A stretch of 64,000 bases of DNA, taken from NCBI RefSeq assembly GCF_003408705.1, contig NZ_QAYL01000018.1:1-64000 (forward strand), given 5' to 3'. Source of the DNA: Mycobacterium uberis (GTDB lineage: Bacteria; Actinomycetota; Actinomycetes; Mycobacteriales; Mycobacteriaceae). The position numbers and the translations under genes are program-made. Position 1 is the stretch's first letter; every line of letters begins with the position of its first letter. The notes below the pieces were generated by a model. That model made no database searches and was not told where the DNA came from. It saw nothing but the letters and a program-made list of their open reading frames with translations. Shown piece by piece: positions 11,613 through 20,723 of this stretch.

Positions 11613-12190
11613 CGGGAGATCACCACCCCGTCGCAGCCGTCGTGCTCACGCAGCAATACATGCACGCTCTCACGGCGCGAGGTAGGCACGTTCTTACCCA
11701 CGTAGTCGGCACGGAGCGGCAGTTCCCGGTGACCGCGATCGACCAGCACGGCCAACTGGACAACCCGAGGCCGACCTGCGTCACGCAACGCATCAAGAGC
11801 AGCGCGCACCGAGCGCCCAGAGTACAACACATCGTCGACAAGGATCACCAGTGTGTCGTCGACGCCACCGGCCGGGATCGACGTGACCTCTAGCGGCCGC
11901 GGCGGCTGCATCATCAGGTCATCGCGGTACAGGGTGATGTCCAACCCTCCGCAACCCACCTCAATTCCGCTGTACTCGCCAATGTTGCTGGCCAAGCGCT
12001 TGGCCAGGATGACACCGCGAGTTGGGATTCCCAGGAGCACTACCCGCGGCGCATCAGGGCCGTCTAACGCGGTCTTTTCGATGATCTGGTGAGCAATGCG
12101 GGAAATGGTGCGGCCGACGTCGGTCGCGGACATAAGACCTCTGGATCCCAGGCCAGGACTGGGGTCATCCGCGGCAGCCATGGGAGACAT
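11609..12190 (-). CDS. pyrR: Pyrimidine operon regulator PyrR (RNA-binding, uracil phosphoribosyltransferase family)
   Basis: The first gene of the pyr operon. A 193-residue phosphoribosyltransferase-fold protein with the PRPP loop [13 protein letters not shown] near residues 115-127. PyrR senses UMP/UTP and binds RNA hairpins in pyr leaders; in mycobacteria (M. smegmatis) it is known to act by translational repression. The hairpin described separately just upstream fits autoregulation. Start ATG at 12190 is about 12 bases from a strong AAGGAGG site, slightly long; there is an additional in-frame Met at residue 4. The stop overlaps pyrB (ATGA). Confidence 0.96.
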   Translation of the reverse strand: MSPMAAADDPSPGLGSRGLMSATDVGRTISRIAHQIIEKTALDGPDAPRVVLLGIPTRGVILAKRLASNIGEYSGIEVGCGGLDITLYRDDLMMQPPRPLEVTSIPAGGVDDTLVILVDDVLYSGRSVRAALDALRDAGRPRVVQLAVLVDRGHRELPLRADYVGKNVPTSRRESVHVLLREHDGCDGVVISR

Positions 12191-12202
12191 AGTGGTAAGC
12201 AG

Positions 12203-12241
12203 ACCTCCTTCTCCGTCTCTCCGGACGGATCGTTAAAGGAC
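12203..12241 (-). promoter_or_regulatory. PyrR-binding RNA hairpin that sequesters the pyrR ribosome binding site
   Basis: Read on the minus strand, a 5-bp upper stem CCGTC/GACGG encloses the loop CGGAGA. A lower stem pairs TCCTT with the AAGGA of the Shine-Dalgarno AAGGAGGT, separated by a purine-rich internal bulge (TAACGAT / AG). The layout and the CCGGAGAGACGG core match the PyrR-binding loop of pyr leaders. Because the lower stem includes the ribosome binding site, stabilisation by PyrR-UMP would block initiation at pyrR and, via the overlapping genes, the whole operon. No terminator-like U-run is present, which favours translational control. Confidence 0.8.
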
Positions 12242-12257
12242 GTCGACTGCTCTAAGC

Positions 12258-12263
12258 ATTGTA
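12258..12263 (-). promoter_or_regulatory. Candidate -10 box of the pyr operon
   Basis: TACAAT on the minus strand, about 17 bases upstream of the PyrR hairpin, would place the transcript start near 12251, leaving the hairpin near the 5' end of the mRNA. The -35 region at the right spacing (TCGTCG) is poor, common for mycobacterial promoters. Confidence 0.45.
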
Positions 12264-12389
12264 GCACTACTGACCCTCGGCGACGATGCGGAGCACCCGG
12301 CGGGATCGACAGCTAATCCCTGCCAAGCCATTCTGTCGGCCCACGATCTAGTACCGTAAGTATGTCCTAGTTAGGGGGCTGACGGCGAC

Positions 12390-13641
12390 GGGTCTGCATG
12401 CCGATGAGGCTATGCTGGTCGCTCGGATCGCTGAGTTGGAGCAAGTGGAACCGGCAGTCACCGCAGATCAGATGCGGGCAGCCGCGGTGCTGGCTACAGC
12501 GCGTCGCTCACACAAGGCTGAAGTGAGGATGTCAGCAGCGTGACTGTGGGGGTAGCCACTGAGATCGCTTTTAGCGCAGCGGGATTCTCCCGTTCGGGGT
12601 AGGCGGCATCTTGGTATTCGCGAAGGTGTGGATGTACGAGATGTCAAAAACGCTCGCCGCGTTGGGGGCCGGGTGGCTGTCTGAGTAGCAGGACACACTG
12701 ATCGTACGGGAGTCAGCGTGCTTGGACCTTGAGAATCGCCACGCACTGAACGTAGAGCCCTGCGCCGACATGTCGAAACTGGACAACATGAGTGATGCGC
12801 GCATCGCGGCCGCAGCAAAACAAATTGCTTATCGACTCAACGCACAGCAGTGATGGATCAGGCCGCCAAGGCCGAAGCCGAACACATCGTGACTGTTCGG
12901 CCAGCCTCGACGCCATGAACTGGATGACGGCGTTACTTCCAGTCCTCCACGATGTGTCGGTATATGCGGCGCTTTAGCGGACCGCCGATACCGCATTCGA
13001 CGGCCACGCACGTGGATAGACGATAGCTTATACGTTAGTCAAGCGCATCACGGGTCGACCTAGGAAGTGGCTCAATCTGTAGCAGTCAACCTGCTCATCT
13101 CCGACGAGACGCTACTAGGTAGTGACGACATCGCGGCGGTGGTCGACAGGCACGGTCCCATCCTGGCGATGACGTGCACCCTGGTCATCGACGCAGGCAC
13201 CGATACTCGGTCGCGAGCCACACTGCGCCAGCTCTAGTGTCACCCGCGCTCAGGAGCCTTGATAGTCATGGCATCGCGGACACGCCGCTTGCCGAAAGGG
13301 CTGGCTCACTTCATCGAGTTACGGAATCAGCGCTGTCACACCCCTACTGGGATGCCCCAATCCGTCACCGCGACCAAGCCAATACGCGTCACCGCGGTGG
13401 ACCAACCACCGTAACAAACGGAGTCGAATCCTCTGACTGCTGCAGCCATATCAAGGAAGCACCCGATCGGCCTGTCAACACAAGGATAGACAAAAACCGC
13501 TGGCGTAGAGACACATTAACCACGCCCATCAGAATTAACTACCACTCCACCGCACCACCATCACCGGTTCGGCTGGAGATACTCGTCAGTGAGGTACAGA
13601 CCAGAATCGCTGTTGCACTGGCCGAATTTCACGTTGCCTAA
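12390..13641 (+). pseudogene. 13E12 repeat family protein (DUF222/HNH), decayed
   Basis: Successive frames on the plus strand match the mycobacterial 13E12 (REP13E12) family. The N-terminal ARIAELEQVEPA..RAAAVLATARR lies near 12420. It is followed by RDSPVRG-RHLG, by DARIAAAAKQIAYRL near 12790, by QAAKAEAEHIVTVRPAS and MNWMTALLPVLHDVSVYAAL near 12860-12977, and by the HNH-type C-terminus APIRHRDQANTRHRGGPTT...YHSTAPPS near 13350-13580. Several frameshifts and stops separate the pieces. Divergent from pyrR, the place where M. tuberculosis has Rv1378c, which I recall as a 13E12-like gene. Confidence 0.8.
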
Positions 13642-13697
13642 GTAATCCAACAGCCACGCTAGGCTACGAACTTCCCCCGGACGGACGGCGGACTTCG

Positions 13698-14312
13698 ATG
13701 TCCGTTTTCGTGAGTGAAAGCCCGGGCAACGGCATCCTGCCGATGTCCACACTGCCATGGGATAGCAAGGCGGATAAAAATAATGTCATCGAGTGGCACA
13801 GTAGCGGTTGGGTGGAAGGCGATGTTCTCGACACCGGCCACAGATTTGGCGACAACGCCATTTACCTGACCAAAAACGGCTTTAAAGTGAACGGGTTGGA
13901 TATTTCGTTGACTGCGTTTATCGCCGCCGAGTGGCGGGCCAAGGACGCCGAAGTAGAGGTAGCATTCGCGGTGACCGACTCCACCAAGCTCGACAGCTAC
14001 ATCAATATTGTCATCAACAGCGGCATGTTCCACTGGCCGAACGACGATGGCAAACGCAGCTATGCTGCCACGATTTATCGTGCGACCAGGCCCGACGCCA
14101 CTCTGTTGATCAACTGCTTCTCCGACGACAACCCGTCGGACGTGGAACAGCCACTGCTCGCTTTCTCCCGGAAGATGTCACAAGACGTCCTCGGCGGCGC
14201 GAACTGGGATATTGCGTCACTGGAACCCACCACGGCTCGCCGCGAACAGGACAGTGCCGAAATCGAAATGACGTTCTGGTATGTCCGCACGCAGCGACAC
14301 GAACTGGGCTGA
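13698..14312 (+). CDS. Class I methyltransferase-like protein with degenerate SAM motif (Rv1377c-like)
   Basis: An uninterrupted 204-codon frame resembling a Rossmann-fold SAM-dependent methyltransferase, probably the Rv1377c counterpart by position (after the 13E12 gene, divergent from pyrR). The glycine-rich motif I, normally VLDxGxGxG, reads VLDTGHRFGDNAIYL, so two of the glycines are replaced. Motif II keeps the acidic residue (NGLDIS), and the motif IV/post area is altered (INIVINSGMFHW). The open frame contrasts with the dense stops on both sides. It may be a recently inactivated gene that has not yet gained a stop, or a retained protein with changed function. Start ATG at 13698 (MSVFVSE); an internal ATG at 13743 is also possible. 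Treat function as unproven. Confidence 0.55.
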   Translation: MSVFVSESPGNGILPMSTLPWDSKADKNNVIEWHSSGWVEGDVLDTGHRFGDNAIYLTKNGFKVNGLDISLTAFIAAEWRAKDAEVEVAFAVTDSTKLDSYINIVINSGMFHWPNDDGKRSYAATIYRATRPDATLLINCFSDDNPSDVEQPLLAFSRKMSQDVLGGANWDIASLEPTTARREQDSAEIEMTFWYVRTQRHELG

Positions 14313-14478
14313 ACCAGGTAGAACCTCGATGGTAATCAAACCTCTATCCGCGAGGTTTGCGATGCTGGCCTACTGGCCAGCGCGCTGACTGTGGTCTGGT
14401 ATTATGAAAAAAACTGCAGTTCAATGAGATCGGCTACCGAGACATAAGATGCAGTCCTGCCGCTGCTAAAGAGACACG

Positions 14479-15485
14479 TTGTTTCGTATCGCGTCGATGA
14501 TCAAGCCGGTCACGGTGGCCGCGACGATGCGTCTGATCGACGAAAACAAGCTGGCACTGCACAACCCAATCACCCGCTGGGCGCCGGAATGGACCGAGCC
14601 GTGAGTGCTCAACTAACAGGGCAATCCGCTAAACCAAATATACCCTACGCGGCGCCCCAGACTGCTCGAGAATCTGCTCACCCATACCAGTGTCCTGGCC
14701 TACAGATTTTCGGCATTCGAACCAATCCCACGGACATACCTGCAACTGCCATTCGGTCTGAGACTCAGACGCCTGGTTGACCGAGCTGGCGACGCTCTCG
14801 CTAGTGGATTAGCCCAACAACCAAGTCATTTACAACCACTCGACAGACGTGCTGGGCGTCATCGCGTTCCGCATCGAGGGGCAAACCCTTTGACCAGGTT
14901 CTCGACGAACAAATCCTGGGCCCAAAATATCATGCCTGAAACCAGATTCCTCATCTCTGCTGACATACGACGCACAACGACCATGTACTAACTCAACGAG
15001 AAAGACCAGTTACGACACAAAGTCATAAGACCACTCTATGTCAAATTACCATCATTATGTCATACCGACGGCAGATTGCGGTCTACCGCCGACGACTACA
15101 TGCGGTCCGCGCGGATGCCGCTCTGCGACGGAATGACCAACGGCGTGCGGCTGCTATCCGCAGAGTCGACGCGCCTGATGTGCACAAACCGACGAACATG
15201 CAAAGACACACCTTCCTTGGGGTACCACCCCTGGGTGGTTGTGGGTTTAGGTTGAAATCTGTTGATGGCAACCGACCCAATAAAGTATGCGCCACTATCT
15301 AGGCCGGGCGGGCTCAGAACTTTCAATTAACCTGATGCCTAGGGGACGTGGGTAGCAGGCCGACCTGATTCTACTAGAATTTGCCTATGCTGTCCTCCGA
15401 CGCCGTCGATAACACTTCGCAGGCGAAACTGCAAACAGCACAACTCAAGTTCGTCCATCACACCTAGTCGTACGCTAGGGCTGTA
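14479..15485 (+). pseudogene. Serine beta-lactamase-like hydrolase (class C/PBP fold, Rv1367c-like), decayed
   Basis: The plus strand can be read, with frame changes and stops, as one class C beta-lactamase-like esterase. The active-site SxxK is present in FRIASMIKPVTVAA (near 14485). It is followed by RLIDENKLALHNPITRWAPEW, by LLTHTSVLAYRFS (near 14675), and by the YSHSTDVLGV region mutated near 14830. The C-terminal part GRLRSTADDYMRSARM (near 15070), a GGL-type motif RPGGLRTFN (near 15310), and AKLQTAQLKFVHHT near 15420 complete it. Stops after WAPEWTEP and later kill it. Orientation and neighbourhood fit Rv1367c of M. tuberculosis, so this is still part of the Rv13xx-like block. Confidence 0.75.
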
Positions 15486-16386
15486 GTGGAGATGGTTGAT
15501 TACCCACCTAAACAGATCACCGGGCCGCTCTTTCAAAGAGTCGACCACGATCCTAAGATAACGCGATGCCTGCTGTGGACGCCACACCCTGACGTCGCGA
15601 CAACGCGACGGGTCATCGCCGAGCGCACCAATGTCAGTTACAGCAAGCGGACCTAGCCATCACGCTACGAAACAGCAGCTAAGTCATCGGACTGACCAGC
15701 TGTCAACACCCGGTGCAGCACTCCGTCGAAATCGGTTACTGCCTCAGTCGGCAGTGGTGGAATAGAGATTTTGATAGGAAGTGCTCACCGTATTGCTTAC
15801 TGCGCTTACCATCGACTCGGATGTGTACCGAGTCCGGGCTACCTGCAGTGTCGACAACACGCTCTCGGTGCAATGACGAAACAAGCCGGCTTCGCGTTAG
15901 TAGGACAAGCTTGCCCGCCACACCGTCTACCGGTCCATGGACTCTTAACCGCGCGACAACCTGCTTTACTCAAATATCTTGAGTTGACCTAGCTGGCTGT
16001 CAAGACACTCGCAGTCGACACATTGTGCCTGTGACCAGAATGACCTTGCGACGCACTAAAACAAGTTCTAGTTATGTTGCCATAACCTTGATTATCTCCG
16101 GTCCCGCTGCGGATGTCAGTAACGCTGTTTTTGACCAATGCCAGTCGTCATTGCACAAGCTAGATAATTTTCTGTGAACTACGATATCGCGGAATACCAA
16201 GTGCCATACAGTCTTTTTCTGGTAGACGAGGTAAAGCATTCATCTGTCGGTAAATCGGCACACCCATCAATAACGTGCACACAACCCGCATAACAAACTT
16301 TCTTGATACCGTTACACAGCAATTTTGGTAGTCAAATTACCCTAATATACCTATAAAAGTAATGTTTTTGGCACCATGTTTTCATC
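15486..16386. other. Gene-free, comparatively AT-rich stretch
   Basis: I see no frame with recognisable protein similarity on either strand. The second half (about 16040-16380) is visibly richer in A and T than the rest of the window. Probably decayed DNA beyond recognition. Confidence 0.5.
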
Positions 16387-17284
16387 ATGTGGCCGGCGTA
16401 TTTATTTGGAATCACTGAGCTGGTCATGACAATGACGACAGCCCTCATAATGGTCCTATATCCTACAGAAATCCCGAATTTACTTGTCAACCCGAACACC
16501 GAATTCTACGACCCGTTATTGTACGGATCCAGTTCGATGTCCATCTCAGGCTGGACTGTGACCGACACACCGACAGTAATCAAATACGGCACCACGTCCC
16601 GTTCGCCATCACACCTTTCGGTTCCGACATTACCACTACCGTGACCGCTGGGATTGTCCCAGTCACCCTCCCAATGTCGGCAATCAATTTTTCGGCTGCG
16701 AAAATGTAGAAACTTTCACACTCACGCAAACGATAAATCTCCACCGCACGGTGTCCGAGATTGACGCCGACAGAGTGCCTTACACATTAAGCGGACGGTG
16801 CTGCGGTTGGGTAAATGACCCGTCGGAGGCGTAGATCACCGTCAATTTTCTGGCGCCGGACCAGCAGCGGTCGGGCACCGGAAAGATCAGGCCGGTCGGA
16901 ATGCTGGATCGCCGGTTTCTGATTGCGCTGCTTGAACGCAGTACCTAATAGAACTACTCCGACAGACACCCGCAGCGCGGTTGCGATCGTTATCCTGAAG
17001 AATCGCAACCCGGCACCGGGCATCTACAACAGTGCCTACACCGACAGCTTGTCGTTTACCATCGGCGCACCATTCCCGCACCACTGGTGTCGGAGGTCAG
17101 AACTCTTGATTGCATATTCGTGGTTTACACAGTGTGTAACATATTGTTGGCGCTTTTAGCACGCCCGATATCAAGAGCCTCATAAACACTTACGGATATG
17201 GATCGAACTACTTATGTCTGACTCACTTCAGCGATCTGAATTACACGGTGGTCATTGGTGGATCCTACTTCGGCATAAGCACGA
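16387..17284 (+). pseudogene. Secreted phosphoesterase with N-terminal sugar-binding-like domain, truncated and decayed
   Basis: The first part has a hydrophobic leader followed by NLLVNPNTEF...GWTVTDTPTVIKYGTT. Degenerate stretches such as YTLSG, GWVNDPSEA, VNFLAPDQQ, LDRRFLIALLERST, RSAVAIVILKNRNPAPGIYNSAY and LSFTIGAPFP follow. Together these resemble a jelly-roll/galactose-binding-like module. From about 17100 the reading becomes HIVGAFSTPDIKSLINTYGYGSN, then LNYTVVIGGSYFGISTN. This resembles the start of the phosphoesterase family (PF04185; acid phosphatase/phospholipase C-like), whose members read LINTYGY...THPSxPNY...GGSTFG. Homology stops abruptly at about 17284, inside the 3' end of the decarboxylase gene on the other strand. 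Stops and frameshifts are present throughout. Confidence 0.65.
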
Positions 17285-19367
17285 ATTGGTCGGACCGCCA
17301 CGCCTCATTCCACTCCGCCAGGGCACCTTGTCGAACCTGGCGGTACGAGCTAACCGCAGACGCCCGGTACTCGTCGGGCACCAGGTCGGACTCGTCGAGG
17401 ATACGGAACCACTTGCTGATCAGCCGATCTTTGCGAACGCGGTGACGAAAGACCAGCGCCATGTCGTACACCAGTCGGACCAGCTGAAATCCCTCGATGT
17501 CAACCTGGCGGCGCGCCAGATCCAACGACACGAGAAGTTGCTGGTTCGGCGACGTCGAGGTGTGCGTCAAAAATGCCTCACCGAACGCGTCCCGGGCCAG
17601 CGCATTGAAGTCTTGATCGCGGACATGGATCATTGACGCCTGCCGAAGTGCCGACAGCGACTTGTGAGTTGAGTGCGTAGCGTAGACACGAATCCGCGCG
17701 TGATTGGGGTCCGGAAGCAGCCGCTGGTCAACCCACTCTGACCGGGGAACCCCGTCCATCGATGCACACCAACTCCGGTACTCCTCGGTGTATTGGGCAG
17801 ACCATAACTTCTGTTCGAGTTGCTCGGCAGACACCATCGCGGTCCGCTGCCGGGCCCACGGCACCGCGGTGGCAAACGCATACCACGCCTCGTCCCACAG
17901 GAAGCAGATATCTGGCTTAATCGTCAGCACCTCCTCCATCACCCGCTGCGGGTTATAGACGACACCGTCGAAAGTGCAGTTGGTGAGCAACAACATACGG
18001 ACCCGGTCCAGTTGCCCGGCTGCCTCGAGATCCAACAGTGCCTTCTTGATCGTGCGTAACGAAACCGCACCATAGATTGCGAACTGCAGCAACAGATAAG
18101 CGTCCAGGTACATCGGGTATGCACCGGCCAATACCAGGCCATAGTGGTGCGACTTGTGGCAGTTACGGTCAATTAATACGATGTCACCCGGCCGGGTCAA
18201 TGACTGTACGACAGTTTTGTTGGCGGTGGAGGTTCCGTTAGTGACGAAGTAGGTGTGGTTAGCACGCCAGGTAACCGCGGCTTTGTCCGTCGCTTTCTTG
18301 ATATTGCCGTGCGGGTCCAACAACGAATCTAAACCACCGGAGGTAGTCGACGTCTCGGCCATAAAGATGTTGCGACCGTAGAATTCGCCCATGTCCTGTA
18401 ACGACCTAGAGTTAAAGATGCTGGCGCCACGCGCGACCGGAAGAGCATGAAATTGGCCAACCGGAGCCGCCGCGTAAGCACGCAAAGCGTCGAAAAATGG
18501 TGTGGCGAAACGATTACGCAAGCCTGCCAGTATAGTGCTGTTCAGGTCGGTAACGTCGTTTAGCCGATAAAACGTCCGATCGTAGACATCGGGTTCGTCA
18601 TCATTGCCCGCCGCAATCGACTCGTCGGTGAGCAAATAGAGGTCGATATGGGGACGCAGCTCCCTGATCCACTCACCACATTCGACCCAGTCGTGCGGAC
18701 GATCGATGGTAACCAGCGCACCCTCCGAAACGTTGGCTCCCAGCAAAGTGTTCATCAACGGCACCCGGTCACGGGACCGCAGCGGCAGGTCATGGCGGAT
18801 GATCGCGGCCTGAATCTCGCCGTTCACCGCTACTGCGGTGATGGCGTCTTCAACACTGGATACCACAAGGAGCTCAAACTGCACATCGTCGGATGGATTG
18901 CGCAGCTCCCGCAAGCTCTCTGCGAAACAGTCGGGCGCCGTGGACGGAGCATCGTCAGCGAGCAACACAGTGTAGAACTGCTGCTGCTTGGCTTGAGCCA
19001 CCAGTTCCTGGTCGGCCAGCGGCGCTGAAGTATCGAAAAGAGCTGTGCGGTCACCATATTCAGACAACAAGCGTACGGCCAACGATAGCCGAACCGTCGC
19101 CATGGCGGCAAGATAGCCGCGGAAAGCCGCCAGATTCGCCGCGCCAGGGTACAGCCAGTACCGCTCGTAGGCACCTATGCGGTCGAGCAGGCGCTTGATC
19201 CGCGCAACGTCGTGGGCGGTGTCTAACCCGGCGCGGTCGATCTCAGCCAGGTGACGGCATGCGTCGTCGAGCACGTTCCACGTGTCGATGCGCGTGTATG
19301 ACGGGTTTGCTACTGCCGCTAACGCGGAAACACGAAGTCGTCGCGGATGGCCACTGTCTCGATTCAT
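17265..19367 (-). CDS. Orn/Lys/Arg-type decarboxylase, C-terminally truncated (Rv2531c-like)
   Basis: PLP-dependent fold-type I decarboxylase of the ornithine/lysine/arginine family. The 700-residue frame has a receiver-like N-terminal wing (to about residue 230) and the large PLP domain, with NGTSTANK, DRNCHKSHH, LLLTNCTFDG, the Asp of CFLWDEAWYAF and the PLP-lysine motif ATHSTHKSLSALRQ. My recollection of Rv2531c is about 947 residues. Here the protein ends right after RSDQFVL with three foreign residues (MPK), so roughly 250 C-terminal residues, including the small decarboxylase C-terminal domain, are gone. The 3' end lies on top of a truncated phosphoesterase remnant on the plus strand. 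No stop interrupts the remaining frame, but activity is doubtful. Start ATG at 19367 (MNRDSGHPRRLRVSALAAV). Confidence 0.75.
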   Translation of the reverse strand: MNRDSGHPRRLRVSALAAVANPSYTRIDTWNVLDDACRHLAEIDRAGLDTAHDVARIKRLLDRIGAYERYWLYPGAANLAAFRGYLAAMATVRLSLAVRLLSEYGDRTALFDTSAPLADQELVAQAKQQQFYTVLLADDAPSTAPDCFAESLRELRNPSDDVQFELLVVSSVEDAITAVAVNGEIQAAIIRHDLPLRSRDRVPLMNTLLGANVSEGALVTIDRPHDWVECGEWIRELRPHIDLYLLTDESIAAGNDDEPDVYDRTFYRLNDVTDLNSTILAGLRNRFATPFFDALRAYAAAPVGQFHALPVARGASIFNSRSLQDMGEFYGRNIFMAETSTTSGGLDSLLDPHGNIKKATDKAAVTWRANHTYFVTNGTSTANKTVVQSLTRPGDIVLIDRNCHKSHHYGLVLAGAYPMYLDAYLLLQFAIYGAVSLRTIKKALLDLEAAGQLDRVRMLLLTNCTFDGVVYNPQRVMEEVLTIKPDICFLWDEAWYAFATAVPWARQRTAMVSAEQLEQKLWSAQYTEEYRSWCASMDGVPRSEWVDQRLLPDPNHARIRVYATHSTHKSLSALRQASMIHVRDQDFNALARDAFGEAFLTHTSTSPNQQLLVSLDLARRQVDIEGFQLVRLVYDMALVFRHRVRKDRLISKWFRILDESDLVPDEYRASAVSSYRQVRQGALAEWNEAWRSDQFVLMPK

Positions 19368-19624
19368 GTCGTCACCTCTTCTGGTGCAGGTAGCCGCCGT
19401 CAGTACAACTCATCATTATCGTGGGTATCGGGCGAAGCTGCGTGACCCATGTGCGGTTTCGCGGTTCGTACACATTCGACGTTCGTCTACGGCGATGCAA
19501 CAACGGGTTATCCGCATCGAGTTTCATGCTGCTTCCGTCCAAGCCACTTGCTGGATCCAGCAAGTATTGTGACCCGCCTGCGCTCAGCACGCGATCATTT
19601 CGCGGTGCGATTCGGCCGGGTCGG
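19368..19624 (-). other. Gap between nusB and the decarboxylase, possible remnant of a small gene
   Basis: A minus-strand frame running out of nusB contains protein-like text (DPASGLDGSSMKLDADNPLL..RNRTWVTQLRPIP) that has no proper start of its own. By position it may be what is left of the small hypothetical gene Rv2532c. Weak evidence. Confidence 0.35.
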
Positions 19625-20143
19625 TCAGCAACCTGCCCATGACTGCGGTATGTGGTTCTCAGAAGCGCCAGAGGTCGTGCGCACTGTCTGCTGGACTGCT
19701 TGAGTGGCCACGCGGATCTGCGGCGTAACCAGCATGACCTGGCCCAACACTCCATTGACGAAGCCGGGTGAGTCGTCGGTAGAGAGCTCCTTGGCCAGCT
19801 CGACCGCCTCGTCGACAGCGACCGGTTCAGGTACGTCGTCGGCGTAGAGCAACTCCCACACCGAGACCCGCAGAATGGCGCGGTCCACTGCTGGCAGCCG
19901 ATCGAGCGTCCAGCTCTGTAGATGTGAGGTGATCAGTTCGTCGATATGGGCGGTATGCTCGCTAACTCCGTAGGCGACGACGACTGTATACGGATGCAGC
20001 GGCGCCACATCCGGCTGAGACTCCGCCAGTGCGCTACGAACCTCGACCACCTCGAGTGGGCTTAAACCACGGGCCTCGGCTTCAAACAACAGTTCGACGG
20101 CACACTTACGGGCCTGATGGCGTCCCTTGACCGGCTTAGACAT
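19625..20143 (-). CDS. nusB: Transcription antitermination factor NusB
   Basis: All-helical RNA-binding protein that with NusE (S10) binds boxA in rRNA leaders to support antitermination. The 172-residue protein shows the N-terminal Arg-rich [20 protein letters not shown] and the conserved core [43 protein letters not shown] (given here in parts: [26 protein letters not shown]). It carries a C-terminal tail about 15-20 residues longer than I recall for M. tuberculosis. Starts 2 bases after the efp stop, so efp-nusB are co-transcribed, probably from pepQ. Confidence 0.96.
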   Translation of the reverse strand: MSKPVKGRHQARKCAVELLFEAEARGLSPLEVVEVRSALAESQPDVAPLHPYTVVVAYGVSEHTAHIDELITSHLQSWTLDRLPAVDRAILRVSVWELLYADDVPEPVAVDEAVELAKELSTDDSPGFVNGVLGQVMLVTPQIRVATQAVQQTVRTTSGASENHIPQSWAGC

Positions 20144-20145
20144 GA

Positions 20146-20709
20146 TCAGGCGTTCGCGCGTCCGAGATAGCTGCCATCGCGCGAATCCACCTTGAGCTTG
20201 TCACCGGTGTTGATGAACAACGGCACATTGATCTGGGCGCCGGTCTCCAAAGTGGCCGGCTTGGTGCCCGCACTGGACCGATCGCCCTGCAGTCCTGGCT
20301 CGGTGTTAGTTACCTTTAGTTCAACGGTCACCGGCAGCTCGATGTATAGCGGCACACCGTTGTGAAATGCCACCTGTACCGGCATCCCCTCCAGCAGAAA
20401 CCGTGTCGCTTCGCCAACCAGGGACTCCGGCAGTGAATACTGCTCATAGTCCTGGCTATCCATGAACACAAAGTCGGCACCGTCGCGGTACAGGTAGGTC
20501 GTGTCGCGCCGGTCGACGGTGGCCGTATCCACTCTCACCCCAGCGTTATACGTCTTGTCGACGACCTTGCCAGAAAGGACGTTTTTGAGCTTGGTGCGCA
20601 CGAAGGCCGGGCCCTTACCAGGTTTGACGTGCTGGAACTCAATGATTGTCCAAAGCTGTCCATCGATCGCCAGCACAAGCCCGTTCTTGAAGTCAGCAGT
20701 AGTCGCCAC
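20146..20709 (-). CDS. efp: Translation elongation factor P
   Basis: Three beta-barrel domains, 187 residues, tRNA-mimicking factor that relieves ribosome stalling at proline runs. The tip loop reads KPGKGPAF near residues 31-38, with the lysine at the position that is modified in enterobacteria; no modification genes are seen nearby. The C-terminal OB domain ends in [19 protein letters not shown] (signature of the family). Lies between pepQ (14-base gap) and nusB (2-base gap) in one operon. Confidence 0.97.
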   Translation of the reverse strand: MATTADFKNGLVLAIDGQLWTIIEFQHVKPGKGPAFVRTKLKNVLSGKVVDKTYNAGVRVDTATVDRRDTTYLYRDGADFVFMDSQDYEQYSLPESLVGEATRFLLEGMPVQVAFHNGVPLYIELPVTVELKVTNTEPGLQGDRSSAGTKPATLETGAQINVPLFINTGDKLKVDSRDGSYLGRANA

Positions 20710-20723
20710 GGTCGATGAGTCTC

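Noticed and set aside
12290..17264. Search for a prophage, CRISPR array or toxin-antitoxin island in the large gene-poor region
   Set aside because: No regularly spaced repeats, integrase, cas-like or toxin-like sequence; recognisable pieces are ordinary mycobacterial pseudogenes.
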